Part shown: piece after piece, positions 12,447-25,603 of the stretch
How the letters are laid out: every line of letters starts with the position of its first letter
Position numbering within the stretch: the stretch's first letter is position 1
NCBI GenBank assembly: GCA_963921425.1
Contig: OY992832.1
Span: 19,628,835 to 19,692,834, forward strand
DNA length: 64,000 nt
Source: Dryas octopetala
Taxonomy: Eukaryota; Streptophyta; Magnoliopsida; Rosales; Rosaceae
Reading direction: 5' to 3'
Notes under the pieces: generated by a model
What the model was told of the DNA's origin: nothing
Databases searched by the model: none
The model's input: the letters and a program-made list of their open reading frames with translations, nothing else
Program-made: the position numbers and the translations under genes

Positions 12447-12920
12447 TCAGTAATTAAGTAATTAGTATTACTGTATTGTAAACCCTACCTATGAATGAAT
12501 ATGATATGAGTTTCCTTTTCTGAGTATTGTCTTTTAGCCTTTCTTTACTGTGTAGTCGCATCAAAATACCACTTCAAACAATAAGGCCTTTGGAAGAAAT
12601 TGAATTGGGCATACCCAACTACAAGATCCTATGTGGCCTACGGAAAAGACCCATTCCCAACTTATCTGCATTAACAATTTTGGGCTTAATTGATATTGAT
12701 CAGAGTGTTGAGTACTAGTTCTATAATTCTATTCTATATATATTGGTAATGTGGTTGGACTAATAAGTGTAAATATAGAGTTATAAATAACTATTAGGTC
12801 TTGTCATCTAACCGTTTAAGTTTTAGAATAAGCTAGAATTTCGTTTTCGAGTTTCAAGGCTCGGGATCGGAGTCCAGGCTTGAAGTTTGAGTTTTAAGTG
12901 TTTGAGCAGCAGAGGTGTAT
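12447..12920. other. 3' flank of copy 2, no gene seen
   Basis: The stretch near 12556-12690 resembles the 3' flank of copy 1 but lies about 100 bp further from the stop. The rest is AT-rich without recognisable features. Confidence 0.5.
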
Positions 12921-13297
12921 AATAGGCTAGCCCGGCCAAACTCGCTTGTTTGAAACAAGTACCATCATGCTTGGTGTCATATTTAGACTTACTTATTTAA
13001 TAATCAGGTCAATTAATTTTGAATCGACTCAATTATCTTTAATCTAAATCTCATATTTATTCAAATTCATATAAGCAAGGGTTTACAAGAAGTCAAACCT
13101 ACTTATATAATAGGCTAGCCCAGTCAAATTCGTTTGTTTGAAACAAGTACGATCATGCTTTGTGTCATATTTAGGCCTCTTTATTTAATAATCAGGTCAA
13201 TTAATTCTGATTCGACTCAATTATCTTCAATCTAAACTCCATATTCATTCAAGTTCATACATGCAAGGGTTTAAAGGGAGTCAAGCCTACGTAAGGA
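12921..13297. repeat. Two-copy tandem repeat, ~188-bp unit
   Basis: Units start at 12921 and 13109 with AATAGGCTAGCCC and share most of their length (GTTTGAAACAAGTAC, CATATTTAG, TTTAATAATCAGGTC and so on) with scattered mismatches. The stretch from 13298 to 13921, upstream of the ATP10 gene, holds no other recognised feature. Confidence 0.8.
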
Positions 13298-13921
13298 CAT
13301 ATATGGTTGTGTTTTTTATCGTATTCCAATTTCCAACCAACCTGTTTAATAATTGGACTAGTCCAACCAGATTCAATTATTATAAACATTAATCGCCAGA
13401 CTCATTTGGGTTATCTCGGACCTTAAATGGGCCAACTTAATTACTTTTTTAATTGAAGAGTATTTATTTAAAAATATATATTTGTTTAAAGTGGGGTTTG
13501 AACCTAGAATTTTCTGGGTCCAAGCCGAGCTATGTTGACAAGCTAAAAACTCTGGCCCAACCCACCATGCACTCCATTATTAATTCATGCACAGTAGCCA
13601 CGTACCCTTATAAGCAGCCCTATGTAACAAGTAGCCATCTACCAAAAACACAAAAAGAAAGTAGCATAGCCCTTAAAAGACTTATTTTTGGTTATCAGCC
13701 CATAAAGACTTGAGAAGCCCATTATCCTATATAGCCCATCATGTTGAGCCCAGCTTTGGCCCACTTCTATTTTCGAACTGCTAAACCCCACAGCTCTGCA
13801 AAGTGCAATTCACCATCGTCTTCACTCCGAGAACTGACAAGTTGACAACTGCTAAAATCATAAAACTGAAAAGAACCCTACAATCTTTGTATTTGATTAG
13901 GGTTTTTCACAGTGAGATAAA

Positions 13922-16900
13922 ATGCTGGGCTTGAAGCGATTTGCTCAATCTTCTGTATTTGCTTGTCAAATCTTGAGGCCTAACAAGAGCAAGAAGCTGT
14001 ATCCTCTGCCACCTTTCCAGCATTTCTTAGCTCAAAGAATCTCCAATCGATTCCTCAACTTTTACCAGGTACTCCTTTTATTTCATCGCATTGGGCCTCG
14101 TTTGGTTTCCCAGCAAGTCAAAATGTGCAATTTTTCTCTAAATTAGCCAAAACCCAGTATTGTTAATGGAAATTAGGGAAAACCCATTTGATTGCAGCTT
14201 GGAAACAAAGCAGCAATAGAGAAAGAGCGTGCCCGGATGTAAGTTTTTGTACCATTTTTTCTTTATAATTTTTCTGTGTGTGTGTATAATTTTTCTCTGT
14301 GTGTGTTTTGGGCCAAACTCTTTGTTTCCGCATTTAGTAATATTAATGCATTGTTGTGATTTAGGGCAGTTCAGATGAAATGAATAGGGGGTATTTTGCT
14401 GATATTTCAGAGCTTAAGCAACATGGTGGTAAGGTAAGGTAACACTATGATCTAATTAGTGAAAATTTATTATTTTCATGTCAATTTTGTCCATTTTTTA
14501 CGTTATGTTTCTTGATGAATTTGATGACTTGCATCCTTTTATTCTTTTTGGGTTCCTATGGTTTGGTACATTTACGTGGGGTCACATTTTTCCATATTTT
14601 AGTTTTCTTTTATAACAAACAGAATACATTTTTCATATATTAGTTCGAATGGGTGTTAATTGTATCCTGAATGTTTTCGAAAATTTGGAATTGAGATGAT
14701 TTGTATTAAGTTAATATTCCAAGTGGAAAACAATTTGCACTTTTATCATGCAGACATGATATGATCTTATTGGAAGATAATCTTGCTGTGTGCACTAAAC
14801 AGCAATTTTTAGTTGCATCTCGTTCCAATTGTTTTATTTATGAAATATAAATTTTAATTATGTGTGCAGATTGCTGCAGCAAATAAAATCCTAATTCCTG
14901 CTGTGGCAGCTGTAAAATTTCCTGACCTAGAAGTGAACTACTCTGATGGAAAAATATTAAAGCTGCCCATTAGCTCCAATGGAAATGCAAATTTGGGTGA
15001 TGCCAATAAGTCGGCTATCCCTAAGGCATCTTTAGTTTGCCTTTCATTTCGAGCAAGCTCCCAGGTATGCAATGTAGTTGTTGCTGTATTATTTTATACA
15101 CTTTATGTGGAATCTGTCTTGAATTGTTTTCAATTTTTATGAATTCGTAAAGAAGACTTATACACTCTTAGTGTTCATTTAAAATACTTATGTACAGGAA
15201 CTGTCTATCATAGAGAATAAGACTGTAGGACTATGATAAGAGAAAAGCAAAAGAAGTGGATAGATTTATATTTTAGGGGGGTGAGAGGAAATATATAAAT
15301 GCATGCAGCTTAATTATGCTCTTGAACATGAAGAGTAAAACTGTAAGAATCTTTTGAGAAAGTTCTTCAATAATAATAAACATAGTAAATAAAACTGTAG
15401 TTTCTCTATCCTCAATGATTTGATCCTCACCACAATATCTGGTAAAACCATGGATCAGTAGCATATGCACACCTAAGAAATTGGAATTTGCTTTCTAAGC
15501 GTTACAACATTGGCTGTTCATGAGAGGTGCAGATAAGAACGGTCACTCAGGTTTGTTTTAGATTAGTTTGGAAAGTGAAATTCAATTGATAGTTAGTGTA
15601 ATCATAAAAACTTGGTAAACAGAATAATTCTGGATTTTATTTAAAAATATAGTACAATCCAACTAGATTCTAGTCCCAACCTCACCTGTTTCATGGAGCT
15701 ATAAAGCCCAAAGAGGCATTTAAATCATCCTCTGCAGAGTAATACTGTGGGGGAAACCATAAAACTGCCTTATGACACCATTGATATTTTATTTGCTTAT
15801 TGCATACCTCTCAAGTGTTTGTCTGTTGATTTAGTGAACTACCTTTAGGGTGTTATCATCACTATAGCATGTTAATCCTTGAGCTTAGTAGCAGCTTTGT
15901 AGTGGGCAATGTTAACTTTTCATGGATATATTATGTATGGTGTTGTAACACGAATTCTCCAAAGGGTTAAACTTGGAAAATTAAAGGTCCTGCAAACACG
16001 AACAAACCTTCGGGAGGTTAGAGGGCACCAGTGTGGTCCCGGCCAACGGCTCTCCGAAGATCAAGTCAGTAAACAAGATCAATTATCAACCCAAAGCAGT
16101 AGGCTCGGAGCTTAGAATTACGTACCTTTGAATGATCTTATGAGAGCTTATTTATAGAGGATGAATTAATCCTCATGGCCTAAGGATTGTAAGTGTTGCT
16201 AAGCTTGTAATCATCAGGAAGTATACTCCTAATAGGAGTGAACTCCTATGCCTGAATCCTTGTTTAGGGAGGATTCAAGCCCACCTTACGCCAAGGAGGA
16301 GGTCCAATCCTATTTGGATTCCTCTTAGTTGTTTTTGGGTGGTTAATGGACGTTTATGGGGAGGTCCTTCGCGTGTTACTAGCACGGAGGTACCTATTTT
16401 CCAAGTTGGTCCATCCATAGTAAGGTACTCCACTAGAAAGGAGGTTCTACCTTATTTATTCAATGGGTAGACTACCTTTCGGTTTACTTAATTAGGTACT
16501 TCCTTTTTTTTTTCATAGATTGAGAGAGGTCCTCATAATATCTTAGTGGTGGGCAACTACCCAGTCAATTGAATACCTTAGTTGGTAACTACCTTGTAGA
16601 GGTAGTTCATTCTCTTGTTGGTACTTCATTGAATTAAGGTGTAGGTCCTCTTATATTTCAAGCACCTTTACCATGGTAGAAACTACCTTATTACTATTTA
16701 TTGTATGTCCATTAATGCCCTTGGGTTTCCATGAAAATTAATCATGGTTCCACATATGGTTTTTTAGCATTGATTGTTAGTCATACTTGTTATTTTACTG
16801 CATGTTTGTGGTTTTCTATTACTGTTGTTGCAAAATAAAGTTCTTTGTCTGTCACAGGCAATGATTGATTCATGGAGTGTCCCTTTTATTGATGCTTTTA

Positions 16901-18535
16901 GTGGTTCAAAAGATGTTCAACTATATGAGGTACATATGATTACATCCAACCTCATCATTGATTCAATTTTCTGCCTTTGGTTGCATTTCTTTACCCACTT
17001 GTGATTGCACCTAGCAGTACTTTTTTACGTTCTGTGAATTTAGATAGAGTTCTATGCAAAAGTATGATGAACATTGTGAAGTGAACCCTGTTAATGTGGG
17101 TGCATATAAGATTGATCATGTCTTTGAAGGGTTTTTTGGCAAAAGAGACATTGTTCACTTTATTTTTTCCAGGGAAATATTGTTTCAATTATATGTACAA
17201 AACATGAACGTTATTGTTGTTGTGGTGCTTGTGTTGTCTTGTTCTTTTTCTTTTTTTATATTTGTATGTGATGGATATGTGCTTGTTCACATTTTTCTTC
17301 TTTGTTATGTCCTTTTTTCCTTTGATGGGGAGTGGGGACAGAGGAGGAGAAAGGTTTCATGTCCACAACTTTGTTTGGGAATGTATTTGTGCCTATATTT
17401 TTGGTTTCTCAACTAAATTGTAGCTTATGCACATAAAAACCTCTGTGTTTTTGTGTGTTTCTCACTAAATTGAGGCTTGTTCTTTTCTTGTGTTATTCAA
17501 TAATATATCTATTGTAAATTCTTTTCAGAGAAAATTACAGATTTGGTCCACTTATTTTATACCTAGTTCAATTTTGGTCCACGATCTTTTTTAAGTTCTG
17601 TTTTGGTCCACTAATTGTTTCATTTGTTCAATAAAGGTCCAGATTTGTGACTTTAAATCTTTTGGGTTGTGTTTTCTTCAATTATAATTGAAGTATAAGT
17701 TATATTTCATCATTTCTTAGTCATAAAAACAAATTTGGAGTATTATAATCTAAGAGAATTGAGATTTGGTGAAATTTGAAAAATTGGCAGTTTTGGGTAC
17801 CCTACTTTAGGGTCAATTATCTTGAGTTTTAGAACTCCAATTTGAATGATCTTTATATGGTTGTAAAGAAGAAATGCATAGCTTTAAAACAAGTATATAT
17901 TTGCTGAATTTGGGTGAGATTTGATAGGGTAAAAAGCAGGCCAAATTTGAGAAAACAAATCTGGACCTTTATTGAACAAGTCAAACAATTAGTGGACCAA
18001 AACAGAACTTAAAAAAGATTGTGGACCAAAATTGAACTAGGTATAAAATAACTTGACTAAATCTGTAATTTTCTCTTCTTTTCATCATTCATAAATATAT
18101 TGCATATAGTTTACTAATGAAGCTTTCTCCAGGTGTCATTTATAGATTCATGGCTTTTATGCCGGAGTCCAATTAAGCAGTTGCTGCTTCGGATTATGAG
18201 GAAATCTAGTCATGGCGGAAATAAGGATAAACTTGAAAGGCAGATCGGATATTCATTTGGTGACCATTATTACTTCAGAAAAGAACTCAAAATACTGAAC
18301 CTTCTTACCGGGTACAAAGGCTTTCTGTTGGCATTCAATTTTATGGCTTTATGAATTGTTGCCTACAGTGAAATTTTTCATGACAAGTCATGCTTTGTTA
18401 ATGTTGTCACTCTATAGGTACATATTCCTGCTTGATAAATTTGGTAGAATAAGGTGGCAAGGCTTCGGATTGGCTACGCAAGAGGAGTCATCATTCCTTC
18501 TTGCTTGTACATCACTGCTCTTGGAAAATAAATGA
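13922..18535 (+). CDS. ATP10: Mitochondrial ATP synthase assembly factor ATP10
   Basis: Exons: 13922-14068, 14198-14238, 14370-14433, 14870-15064, 16858-16929, 18133-18311, 18418-18535. The sum is 816 bp, or 271 aa. ATP10 proteins help assemble the membrane (Fo) sector of mitochondrial ATP synthase at the inner membrane. The N-terminus (first ~45 residues) is basic and lacks acidic residues, as expected for a mitochondrial presequence. The family core is visible: an EKERAR...DEMNRGYFADISEL segment, KFPDLEV, SWSVPFIDAF, and the C-terminal FLLDKFGRIRWQGFG. Exon 3 must use the acceptor before 14370 because the nearer AG at 14364 puts a stop in frame. Intron 4 holds a solo LTR and intron 5 a Mutator-type MITE. 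The family is recognised from motifs; the splice model is by eye. Confidence 0.87.
15941..16754. mobile_element. Solo LTR in intron 4 of ATP10
   Basis: The 814-bp segment starts TGTTGTAACA and ends GGTTCCACA, giving the TG...CA ends of an LTR. It is flanked by a perfect 5-bp duplication TATGG (15936-15940 and 16755-16759). A TATTTATAG promoter-like box occurs at about 16149. There is no internal coding region or second LTR, so this is a solo LTR left by recombination. The superfamily (Copia or Gypsy) cannot be told from the LTR alone. Confidence 0.85.
17528..18075. mobile_element. Mutator-type foldback MITE in intron 5 of ATP10
   Basis: The ends GAGAAAATTACAGATTT and AAATCTGTAATTTTCTC are perfect inverse copies. 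Arms of about 130 bp pair almost completely (GGTCCAC and GTGGACC motifs). A perfect 9-bp target duplication TTCTTTTCA flanks it (17519-17527 and 18076-18084). Confidence 0.9.
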
Positions 18536-18996
18536 GGCAGGTGATCCAAGTTCCAAATTCAAGGATTCTAGACATTAGGAATTTACCTCACAAAGCCACA
18601 TTTTACGTGTATGTTGTACAAACACGCGTTTGGCTTTTCGGTACATTTTTCATTTTCTTTTGTTCAACTTAGAATCAAACTTAATAGTGATTTTGTCATA
18701 ATAATTCCTACATGCATTCCAAGGCTTTACAAGTTATGTGTTGAAATGACTAGTTCTTAAAGTAAATTCTGGATACGACTCTGATATGGAGTATAAGGTC
18801 TTAAGGTAAAGTTTGGATACAGCGCTTTGGAAATTAAATACCAAAAATAGCCTATGGATGAAGATCTACAGTTTTTGTTCGAAAATTAAGTTCACTACCA
18901 GCACAACGCAGGGAGCCGAGATCATTTCACACAATGTTTATAATTTTGCTTTGGGTTTATTTTACCAGCACCCCACAAGTTTGGGCTTATTTTATG
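18536..18996. other. 3' flank of ATP10, no other gene seen
   Basis: AT-rich sequence following the ATP10 stop. No coding region or repeat was recognised. Confidence 0.5.
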
Positions 18997-19363
18997 AGTT
19001 AATTATACTTACACTCTCTGAGATTTATCGTTTTTTTATATACACCCCCTGAGGTTTTAATAATTACACATACACCACTTGAGGTTTCAAAACTGTTGCA
19101 TATAATCTCCTATATGAGATGAAAAATTATGAGAAATTATGCAAAAAAATATGCTAAAGAGTAAAATGACCTTATAAGATTACTCAAGGTGTAAGGTTTA
19201 ACTTCAATACAAATATTTTTTTTTTGTTATTTATTTATTTACTCTTGTAAAGGGTTATATAGAATAGTTTTGAAACTTCATGGGGTGTATGTATAATTTT
19301 TGAAATCTCAAAAGTATACGTGAAAAGACGATAAACCTCAAGAAGTAAAAGTATAATTAACTC
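18997..19363. repeat. MITE with ~35-bp inverted ends
   Basis: The left end GAGTTAATTATACTTACACT and the right end, which reads GGAGTTAATTATACTTTTAC in inverse, match, including the following GAGATTTATCGT / GAGGTTTATCGT. CTTATT occurs on both sides, but no full target duplication is seen. Confidence 0.65.
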
Positions 19364-21110
19364 CTTATTCACCGTGTGACATACAACTAGAAAAATGCAT
19401 GGCTTCTTATACAAATCGAGTCATTTGGACAAATCACAATTCCACTTTACACGTACCTGTCCACGTTTTCTTTTCTTTTTGTTTTTTTTTCTTAAGTAGT
19501 CAAATAGTCAATCTTCTTTCCAAATAGGCACACAGATGTCAACGTGTGATCCATCCACCTCAATTTGTAAGGAAGCATGGTTCTTTTGCCGAGTAAACAA
19601 ACTAACAATATTGTTGTGATTTGTCCATCTCAATTTGTATATTTTTTCTACATGACTTTTTTTTTTTTGAAAAACAAAAAGTGAATAAAGCATATAACAC
19701 AGATGCAACCTTTATGATTGATTTGGGGAAAAATGATAACATATGTGTTTGAGCTAAATTATTTCACCTATGACTACTCAAAAAAAAAAAAAAAGTCAAA
19801 TGGACCGGTGTTGAATGTGTCTAGTTCAGGCTCATTTCGTGCTCATGTTTATGTCGTGGCTAACATACGTCATGCTCATGCTATACCGTGCCTAATAGGT
19901 TAGAACTTCAACTCGATCTAACACTTGTGTCATGCTCTTATCAGCCCAACCAGTTTAATGTCATTGTATCGTGTTCATTTTAATCATGCCGTGCTTTTGT
20001 TGGCCTAAGTTGTTTGATACCTATGCTTAAAGCTTTAGCTGTGTGGTCAACTTATACGGGAGTCAAAAATGTCATATAAGGAATAAACTAAAATTCACAC
20101 AAGACAAGAACTCATTTTGGTTAGTCAATTTGTTTGCGTTCCACCAGGGGACTTGTGATATTTGTAACTGAATATGGAAAGGCAAGCAAAACAAGATATG
20201 ATCAAATTAAATCCTGAGAAATCTAGGACATCATAGAAGAAAAGTAAATTACATCTAAAATTAAGCAAGCGACAAGAATCAAGAAATATGGATCAATTTG
20301 TATGGAGAAGAATAAAAAAAGAGAGAAAATTTAACTTTGGAAAGATTTTCAGAAGTTAACTTAACGAAGTTTTTACTTTTTATCTATGGGGTAGATTGGA
20401 TTTTTGAACCTCTTCTAATAATGTAAACAAATATATTACTGAATTAACAGCTAATTGGTGGTTCAGTGATGATCTTATATAAAAGGGTTCTTGGAGAAGT
20501 AAAAGCAATACTTATGCTTGTACACTAACATTCGATAATATGTTCATCTTTACTTCTAGTTAAGGTTCTCTTTGTTGTACCGGCCAAAAAAAAAAACACT
20601 ATTATTCGGATTTAATTTTGTTATCAATAGTTCTAACGATTTAATAATATATTAATTGTTAATTTTATCTCAATATAAATCAACTATTAAAAACAAATAT
20701 TTAATTTAAAATATACCCAATACCATCACTATAAGTCTATATCCAACATCTCCATTTATTTCTCCGACCGCTCCACATCTAAAGATAAAACAAAAGAAAA
20801 AGAGAAGCATCTGATTGCATACACAGAATGAGAAATTGAGAACATTAGTAACTTTTAATCATTCCATTTGCCATTTCTCTGTCGGTAGAAGAACCTTTCA
20901 TCTAGCTATAATCACCATCTAGAAGCTATGATTTGACACTTCTTAATAACAACAAAAAGTCGCCATTTTTGCTAGTAAACCGAAACAGCTGCTCTATAGG
21001 TGTTCCTTTTTGTTTTTTTTTTTCGGTGTTCCTTGTTGAATATAGTTATTTTTATGAATAATTTTATTTTATTAAATTACTAAAGAAACAGAGGGTACAC
21101 TTAAGTTACG
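19364..21110. other. Intergenic, no gene seen
   Basis: AT-rich sequence with short homopolymers (A runs at 19781 and 20586, T runs at 19659). A TATATAAAAGG box at about 20477 could belong to a decayed LTR, but no ends or duplications were found. Confidence 0.4.
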
Positions 21111-22082
21111 TTTGACACGCTAAATTATGTTAGATTAGACTATTTTTATGAATTATGCTAGACTGTGTTAAACCAAAGTAAGATCGACTAAATATTATCA
21201 TATATTTGATGTTATGTCGGAAGCTGGATAATTTAAATAGTATTGTCTTGTGTTTGGTATATGGCCAAACTAAGTTAGAATTATTTGAATTTTTAAATTA
21301 ATAAAAAAATTTAATTTTCAATTTTCAATCTCAACCATTGAAACAAAATGTGTAGTTGAGATCACACCATATTTTTAAGGCTTTTTAGCAAGATATCCAC
21401 CTGAACTTTGACTCTATTTGCATGTTACCACCTACATCTAAATCTTCATGGGTTTTTTGGTCTTTTCATAGAGAAGAACTTGGATGGGGAAGCTTTTGCC
21501 ACCTCACCATGCTAAGTGGCAAAGCCCAACCAATTATAAGTGGCCACATGTACAACCATTTTTTTATTTCTCTTTTCCTATTTTTACAAACTTTAAAAAT
21601 TAATTAAAAATAGTTCCAGACTCAGAAAAATACACGGAAAATTCTTACGGACTCGTCTTGACTAATAGTAATTTACTATGGAGTCAAATTATCAATTTGC
21701 TCTCTGAGAGTTTCCAGAAAATTTAGGAAGTTCAAATTTATTTCTAAAAAATTAAATACTCTGAATTCTTTAAAAATTCATAAGATAATCTCCCAAACTC
21801 CAAAAAATACAAGGTTTGCACCATTGGTCTTCTAAAAACTAACACTACATTTCTCGTGAACACTTGCTATGTGCTGCAGCTTTCTATGTAGAAGACTTAA
21901 CAAGGCGTGCTGTGTAGTGAGCTCATTTTCAACCATGCTATGTAAGAAGGAGTAGTAAAGAGTTTTAAGAAAATTGGTGTTGCGTAGTCTCACTTAAATG
22001 CAATCCAGTGTGTCTCCAAACACAAGATAATAGGTTATTTAACACAATCCCACCTAGCCTTATATAACAAACACAGCCTCAG
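21111..22082. repeat. Decayed MITE or transposon with GTTTG-type ends
   Basis: The left end TACGTTTGACACGCTAAATTA and the right end, TTATATAACAAACACAGCCTC, are imperfect inverse copies of the kind seen in Harbinger- or hAT-like MITEs. No target duplication was recognised. The interior is noncoding. Confidence 0.4.
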
Positions 22083-22435
22083 TACCAACAAATTTACAAA
22101 TAGAGAACTGATCATGAACATCGGTAACCACAAGACAAAAACAAAAAGAGATTAAAAAAAAAAAAGATGTGACTAACTGTATCATAGAACTATTTAAGAA
22201 ATACATTTTGATGTGAAATAGTCGTGCTAGAAGATTTATTAAGTCTCACGCAATATTGAAGATGGCCATTTTTAATAAACCATATGTGCTTTGAAGAAAC
22301 GTATTGGGATATTGGGATCGATTTCTTGGTGATTTCGGGTTGAAATTGCCTCAAACTGTGAATAAAATACACTATACTGATAGGTCTCTCCAATTTCTCC
22401 AATCAGGGGAATTGAAGCAGCTTAAGGGGCTTATT

Positions 22436-22590
22436 CCGGTGGTGATGGTGTTGGTGTTGGTGTGGGTGTTGGTGTTGGTGTTGGCCGAGTTGGGGACCTG
22501 GGGTTGAGAGGTGGTGGTGATGGTGTTGGTGTTGGCCGAGTTGGGGACCTGGGGTTGAGAGGTGGTGGTGATTGTGTTGGTGTTGGGTTT
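22436..22590. repeat. GT-rich tandem repeat
   Basis: (GGTGTT)n-like sequence followed by two near-identical copies of a block containing GGCCGAGTTGGGGACCTGG and GAGAGGTGGTGGTGAT (starting near 22483 and 22534). It is noncoding; short frames through it are repeat artefacts. The flanks 22083-22435 and 22591-23640 hold no recognised gene. Confidence 0.7.
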
Positions 22591-23645
22591 GAGAGGTAGT
22601 GGTGATGATGTTAGGGTTTGGTGTGTTTGTTGGGTATGGTAAGTAGAATTGATGAGTGTTATGTTGAGTTTAATTGTTGGGTTTTAGTATGGGTAATCTA
22701 GGAAAACATATTGGGTATACTAATAACTTTTAATATTGGGAGGCGATATTTGCACTCCACTTTTCTCCACTTGCACTCATTTTATAGTTTAAATGTTTTA
22801 CATATAATTTTATTAAGTGAAGTCTTATATTTACCCCATAGACCTTATTTCGTGAACAACTTCATTTTCTTTAGAAAATCTCTTTATGTTCATCGCTTGA
22901 TTAATTAATTTTCATCTACAACATTCTCTCTCTACTTGTATTCTATTTGTTCAAAACTTCTATTAATTTCATCATTTCATGTCAATCATAAGTATGTTGG
23001 GAGAAATCTTAGATAGATTGAGCAAACACTATTACATTTTTGCCTTAGTATGTTTTATTTGGTTTTAGTTTCAAAAATTATTGAGCACCTAATCGAACTT
23101 ATAGGAAAGGCATATATGCTTAGTCCTAGTCCTACTACTCCTAGAATATGTAAAAATTCAACAAATTCAGAGCACCAAATGGGTTATTAGACACATATTG
23201 TTGGTGCTTTAATTTTAGACACCTGGGTTGTTTTCTATGAAGATGAAATACTAAAATGCTTACACCATTTTTGCAATGGTTAAAGAATGAATATAAATAC
23301 TAGGGGAAAAAAAATAATGAATATAAAAAAGCACTTCACAAAGCTATAGAAAGATCAACCCAAACAATAAAAAAAGGTCCAATATCAAACATCCGCATAT
23401 AAAAATAGAGTGGGAAATACTTGGCATCTAGGTAAGAATGTAGCAAGAAACTAGAAACTAAATTGAATAAGAAAAATGATCATTTGAGGCAGAGAACACG
23501 GAAATATATTTTTTAAAATGAAAAATTGAAAATGAGTATAAAATGTGTTTTGCGGCTGCTAATAAAAAAATTGAGTTCAGCACCCAAAAAAAAAAAAACA
23601 AGGTTCTCTCTTTGTTGTGTTTATCTTTATTCAAATGTACTTGTC

Positions 23646-23669
23646 AAGAGTCAAGAGTCAAGAGTCAAA
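23646..23669. repeat. (GAGTCAA)n microsatellite
   Basis: About three tandem copies of GAGTCAA followed by an (AAAAAT)n-like stretch. Confidence 0.7.
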
Positions 23670-23693
23670 GACATAAAAATAAAAATAAAAATA

Positions 23694-24661
23694 GAGAGTT
23701 GTTATTTACACACCTTTTTTTTTTTTTTTACACACTTTTCTCCTACACACTTCCTATTATTTTTTAAAATGTAAAATTTCTCTTTAACACACCCCTCTCA
23801 TTACCAAAATACCTTCAATTTCATTAATCTTACCAAATTTCTCTTACACACCCCACCTAATCTATTCAAACAATACACACCCACTCAACCCTTTCAGACA
23901 ATACACACCCCCACCCCGAACCCCAACCTCAACCTCACGGCCACCCAATCCTAGCCAAGAACACACCCCTGTACACCAACATCATCATCGGAGCCGTCAC
24001 CACCGCCGTCAACTCAGCCGTCGAAGTCGCCGTCAACTCACTACTATCAATCCGCCGTTGGTGGTCTCAACACCTTACTACAACACTATAGCCATTATTG
24101 TCAATTCATAGTTATGCCTTAAGCTAAATTATTTTTAATTCATATGCAAATCTAGGTTTTTTATCAAATTTAAATTGGTTAATCCATCCCAAGACTTTTT
24201 TTTTTTTCTTTTTCTGTTTGAGATAATTTAGAGTGCGGGTTTTTTGGGTTTCAATATTGAAATTTCGGGTATGAGTTATAGGGTTTCACACTTTCACAGG
24301 TCATTCGACATTGGTCTACCGAACATTTCGGTTTTATTCGGTAGTAAGCTACCAAACATTTCGGTTTCGTTCGGTAGTAAGTTGTCGAACGAAACTGATT
24401 CGTTCGACAACTTACTACTAAACGAAACTGAAAAGCGGGTTGATGGCGAGAGGTTGGTGTCGGCAATTTTGGGATGGAGGTGGGGTCACGGGTGGGGTGT
24501 GTTTTGGTTGTGGTTGAAGGTAAGGTAGAGAGTGGGGTGTGTGAGGAGAGTTTTTATTTTATTTTCAAATGATTTAGGTTGTTCTTTAAGGTAATTTCTC
24601 TTTGTGTCAATTAAGTAATTTCACAAAATAAGTTCATGGAGGTGTACAAATAGCAGTACTC
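23694..24661. repeat. MITE-like element with inverted ends
   Basis: The left end GAGTTGTTATTTACACACC and the right end, whose inverse reads AGAGTACTGCTATTTGTACACC, are imperfect inverse copies. The interior combines a CCGCCGTC-rich segment (about 23980-24060) with a strong hairpin (24362-24430). No target duplication is seen. Confidence 0.5.
24362..24430. repeat. Strong hairpin, 32-nt arms
   Basis: The arms 24362-24393 and 24399-24430 are complementary at 29 of 32 positions with a 5-nt loop. Just upstream, a ~33-bp unit containing ACATTTCGGTTT and TTCGGTAGTAAG occurs in tandem (about 24318 and 24351), and the left arm continues this unit. Confidence 0.8.
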
Positions 24662-24662
24662 T

Positions 24663-25603
24663 AACAATAATATTTGTTTTCTAAAATAACAAAATAGTGA
24701 TAAGAAAAATAAAGTAAATATATTTATGTATCACTAAAGAATTTTCACTTTAATTGACCAAATATTTGAATTTGAACGCCTTTGACCCGAGCCAAACCCC
24801 AATAAATGAGAAAGAAACTAAAGAAAAGAAACAATCCCATTTAATAGCGACAGTGCTTACAGTCTTCAATCAAATTGCCCTGTATCTTGAGATCTGTAAT
24901 TCTAATTTCTGTTCTTTCTCTTTCTTTATGCTAGAACTGGAAAATATACTTTATATTTTTCTACCTTACAGAGGAAAAAAAATATATCGTACATATATAA
25001 AGTATAAACTGACATCTTTTGAATTATTTTTTAACTTTGGCAATTGCTATAGCCTCCAGGCTAAAAGGCTTCACATGCATTTACACTTTGCTTTTGTTTT
25101 ATTGAAGGAAATTAAAAAATAATGCTAAGTCCTTTTTTTTTGAGAAATAATGCTAAGTCTTCACATGCATCATAAGTGTTTTTTTAATTTCTCAAAAAGA
25201 AAAACCACACTATACACCTCTCATAAAAATAAAAAACTTTATTATTACAAATCACATATTTATTAGAGATGAAATTTGTTTTTGTATTAGTATTTTCTAC
25301 CCGACTTATGAATATTTATAGCGGACGCATGATTTTTCAACTTTTGCAATAACACCAAGGCCAAGAGAGGGTACAAATCAAATTTTTGCATTTGCTCTTT
25401 TTCCTCATAAAATTGTTTAAACCAGTGGATCACATCTTTAATAAAAATGTAGGGTTTTTGTATATTAGTGATATCATATTATCATTCACTATTTTCATAT
25501 ATTATTCTTCTTTTCCTCTTTATAAAGTTTTTTTTAACTCACTCACATATATTTACTAGCTACTATACACAAATAGAAAGCCTTATGACTCTAGTCTTTA
25601 TTC
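24663..25603. other. Intergenic, no gene seen
   Basis: AT-rich sequence. Two short copies of AATGCTAAGTC occur near 25121 and 25149. No coding or transposon signature was recognised. Confidence 0.4.

Noticed and set aside
14365..14369. Nearer acceptor for ATP10 exon 3
   Set aside because: Using the AG at 14363-14364 puts a TGA in frame within a few codons; the next AG restores the conserved DEMNRGYFADI reading.
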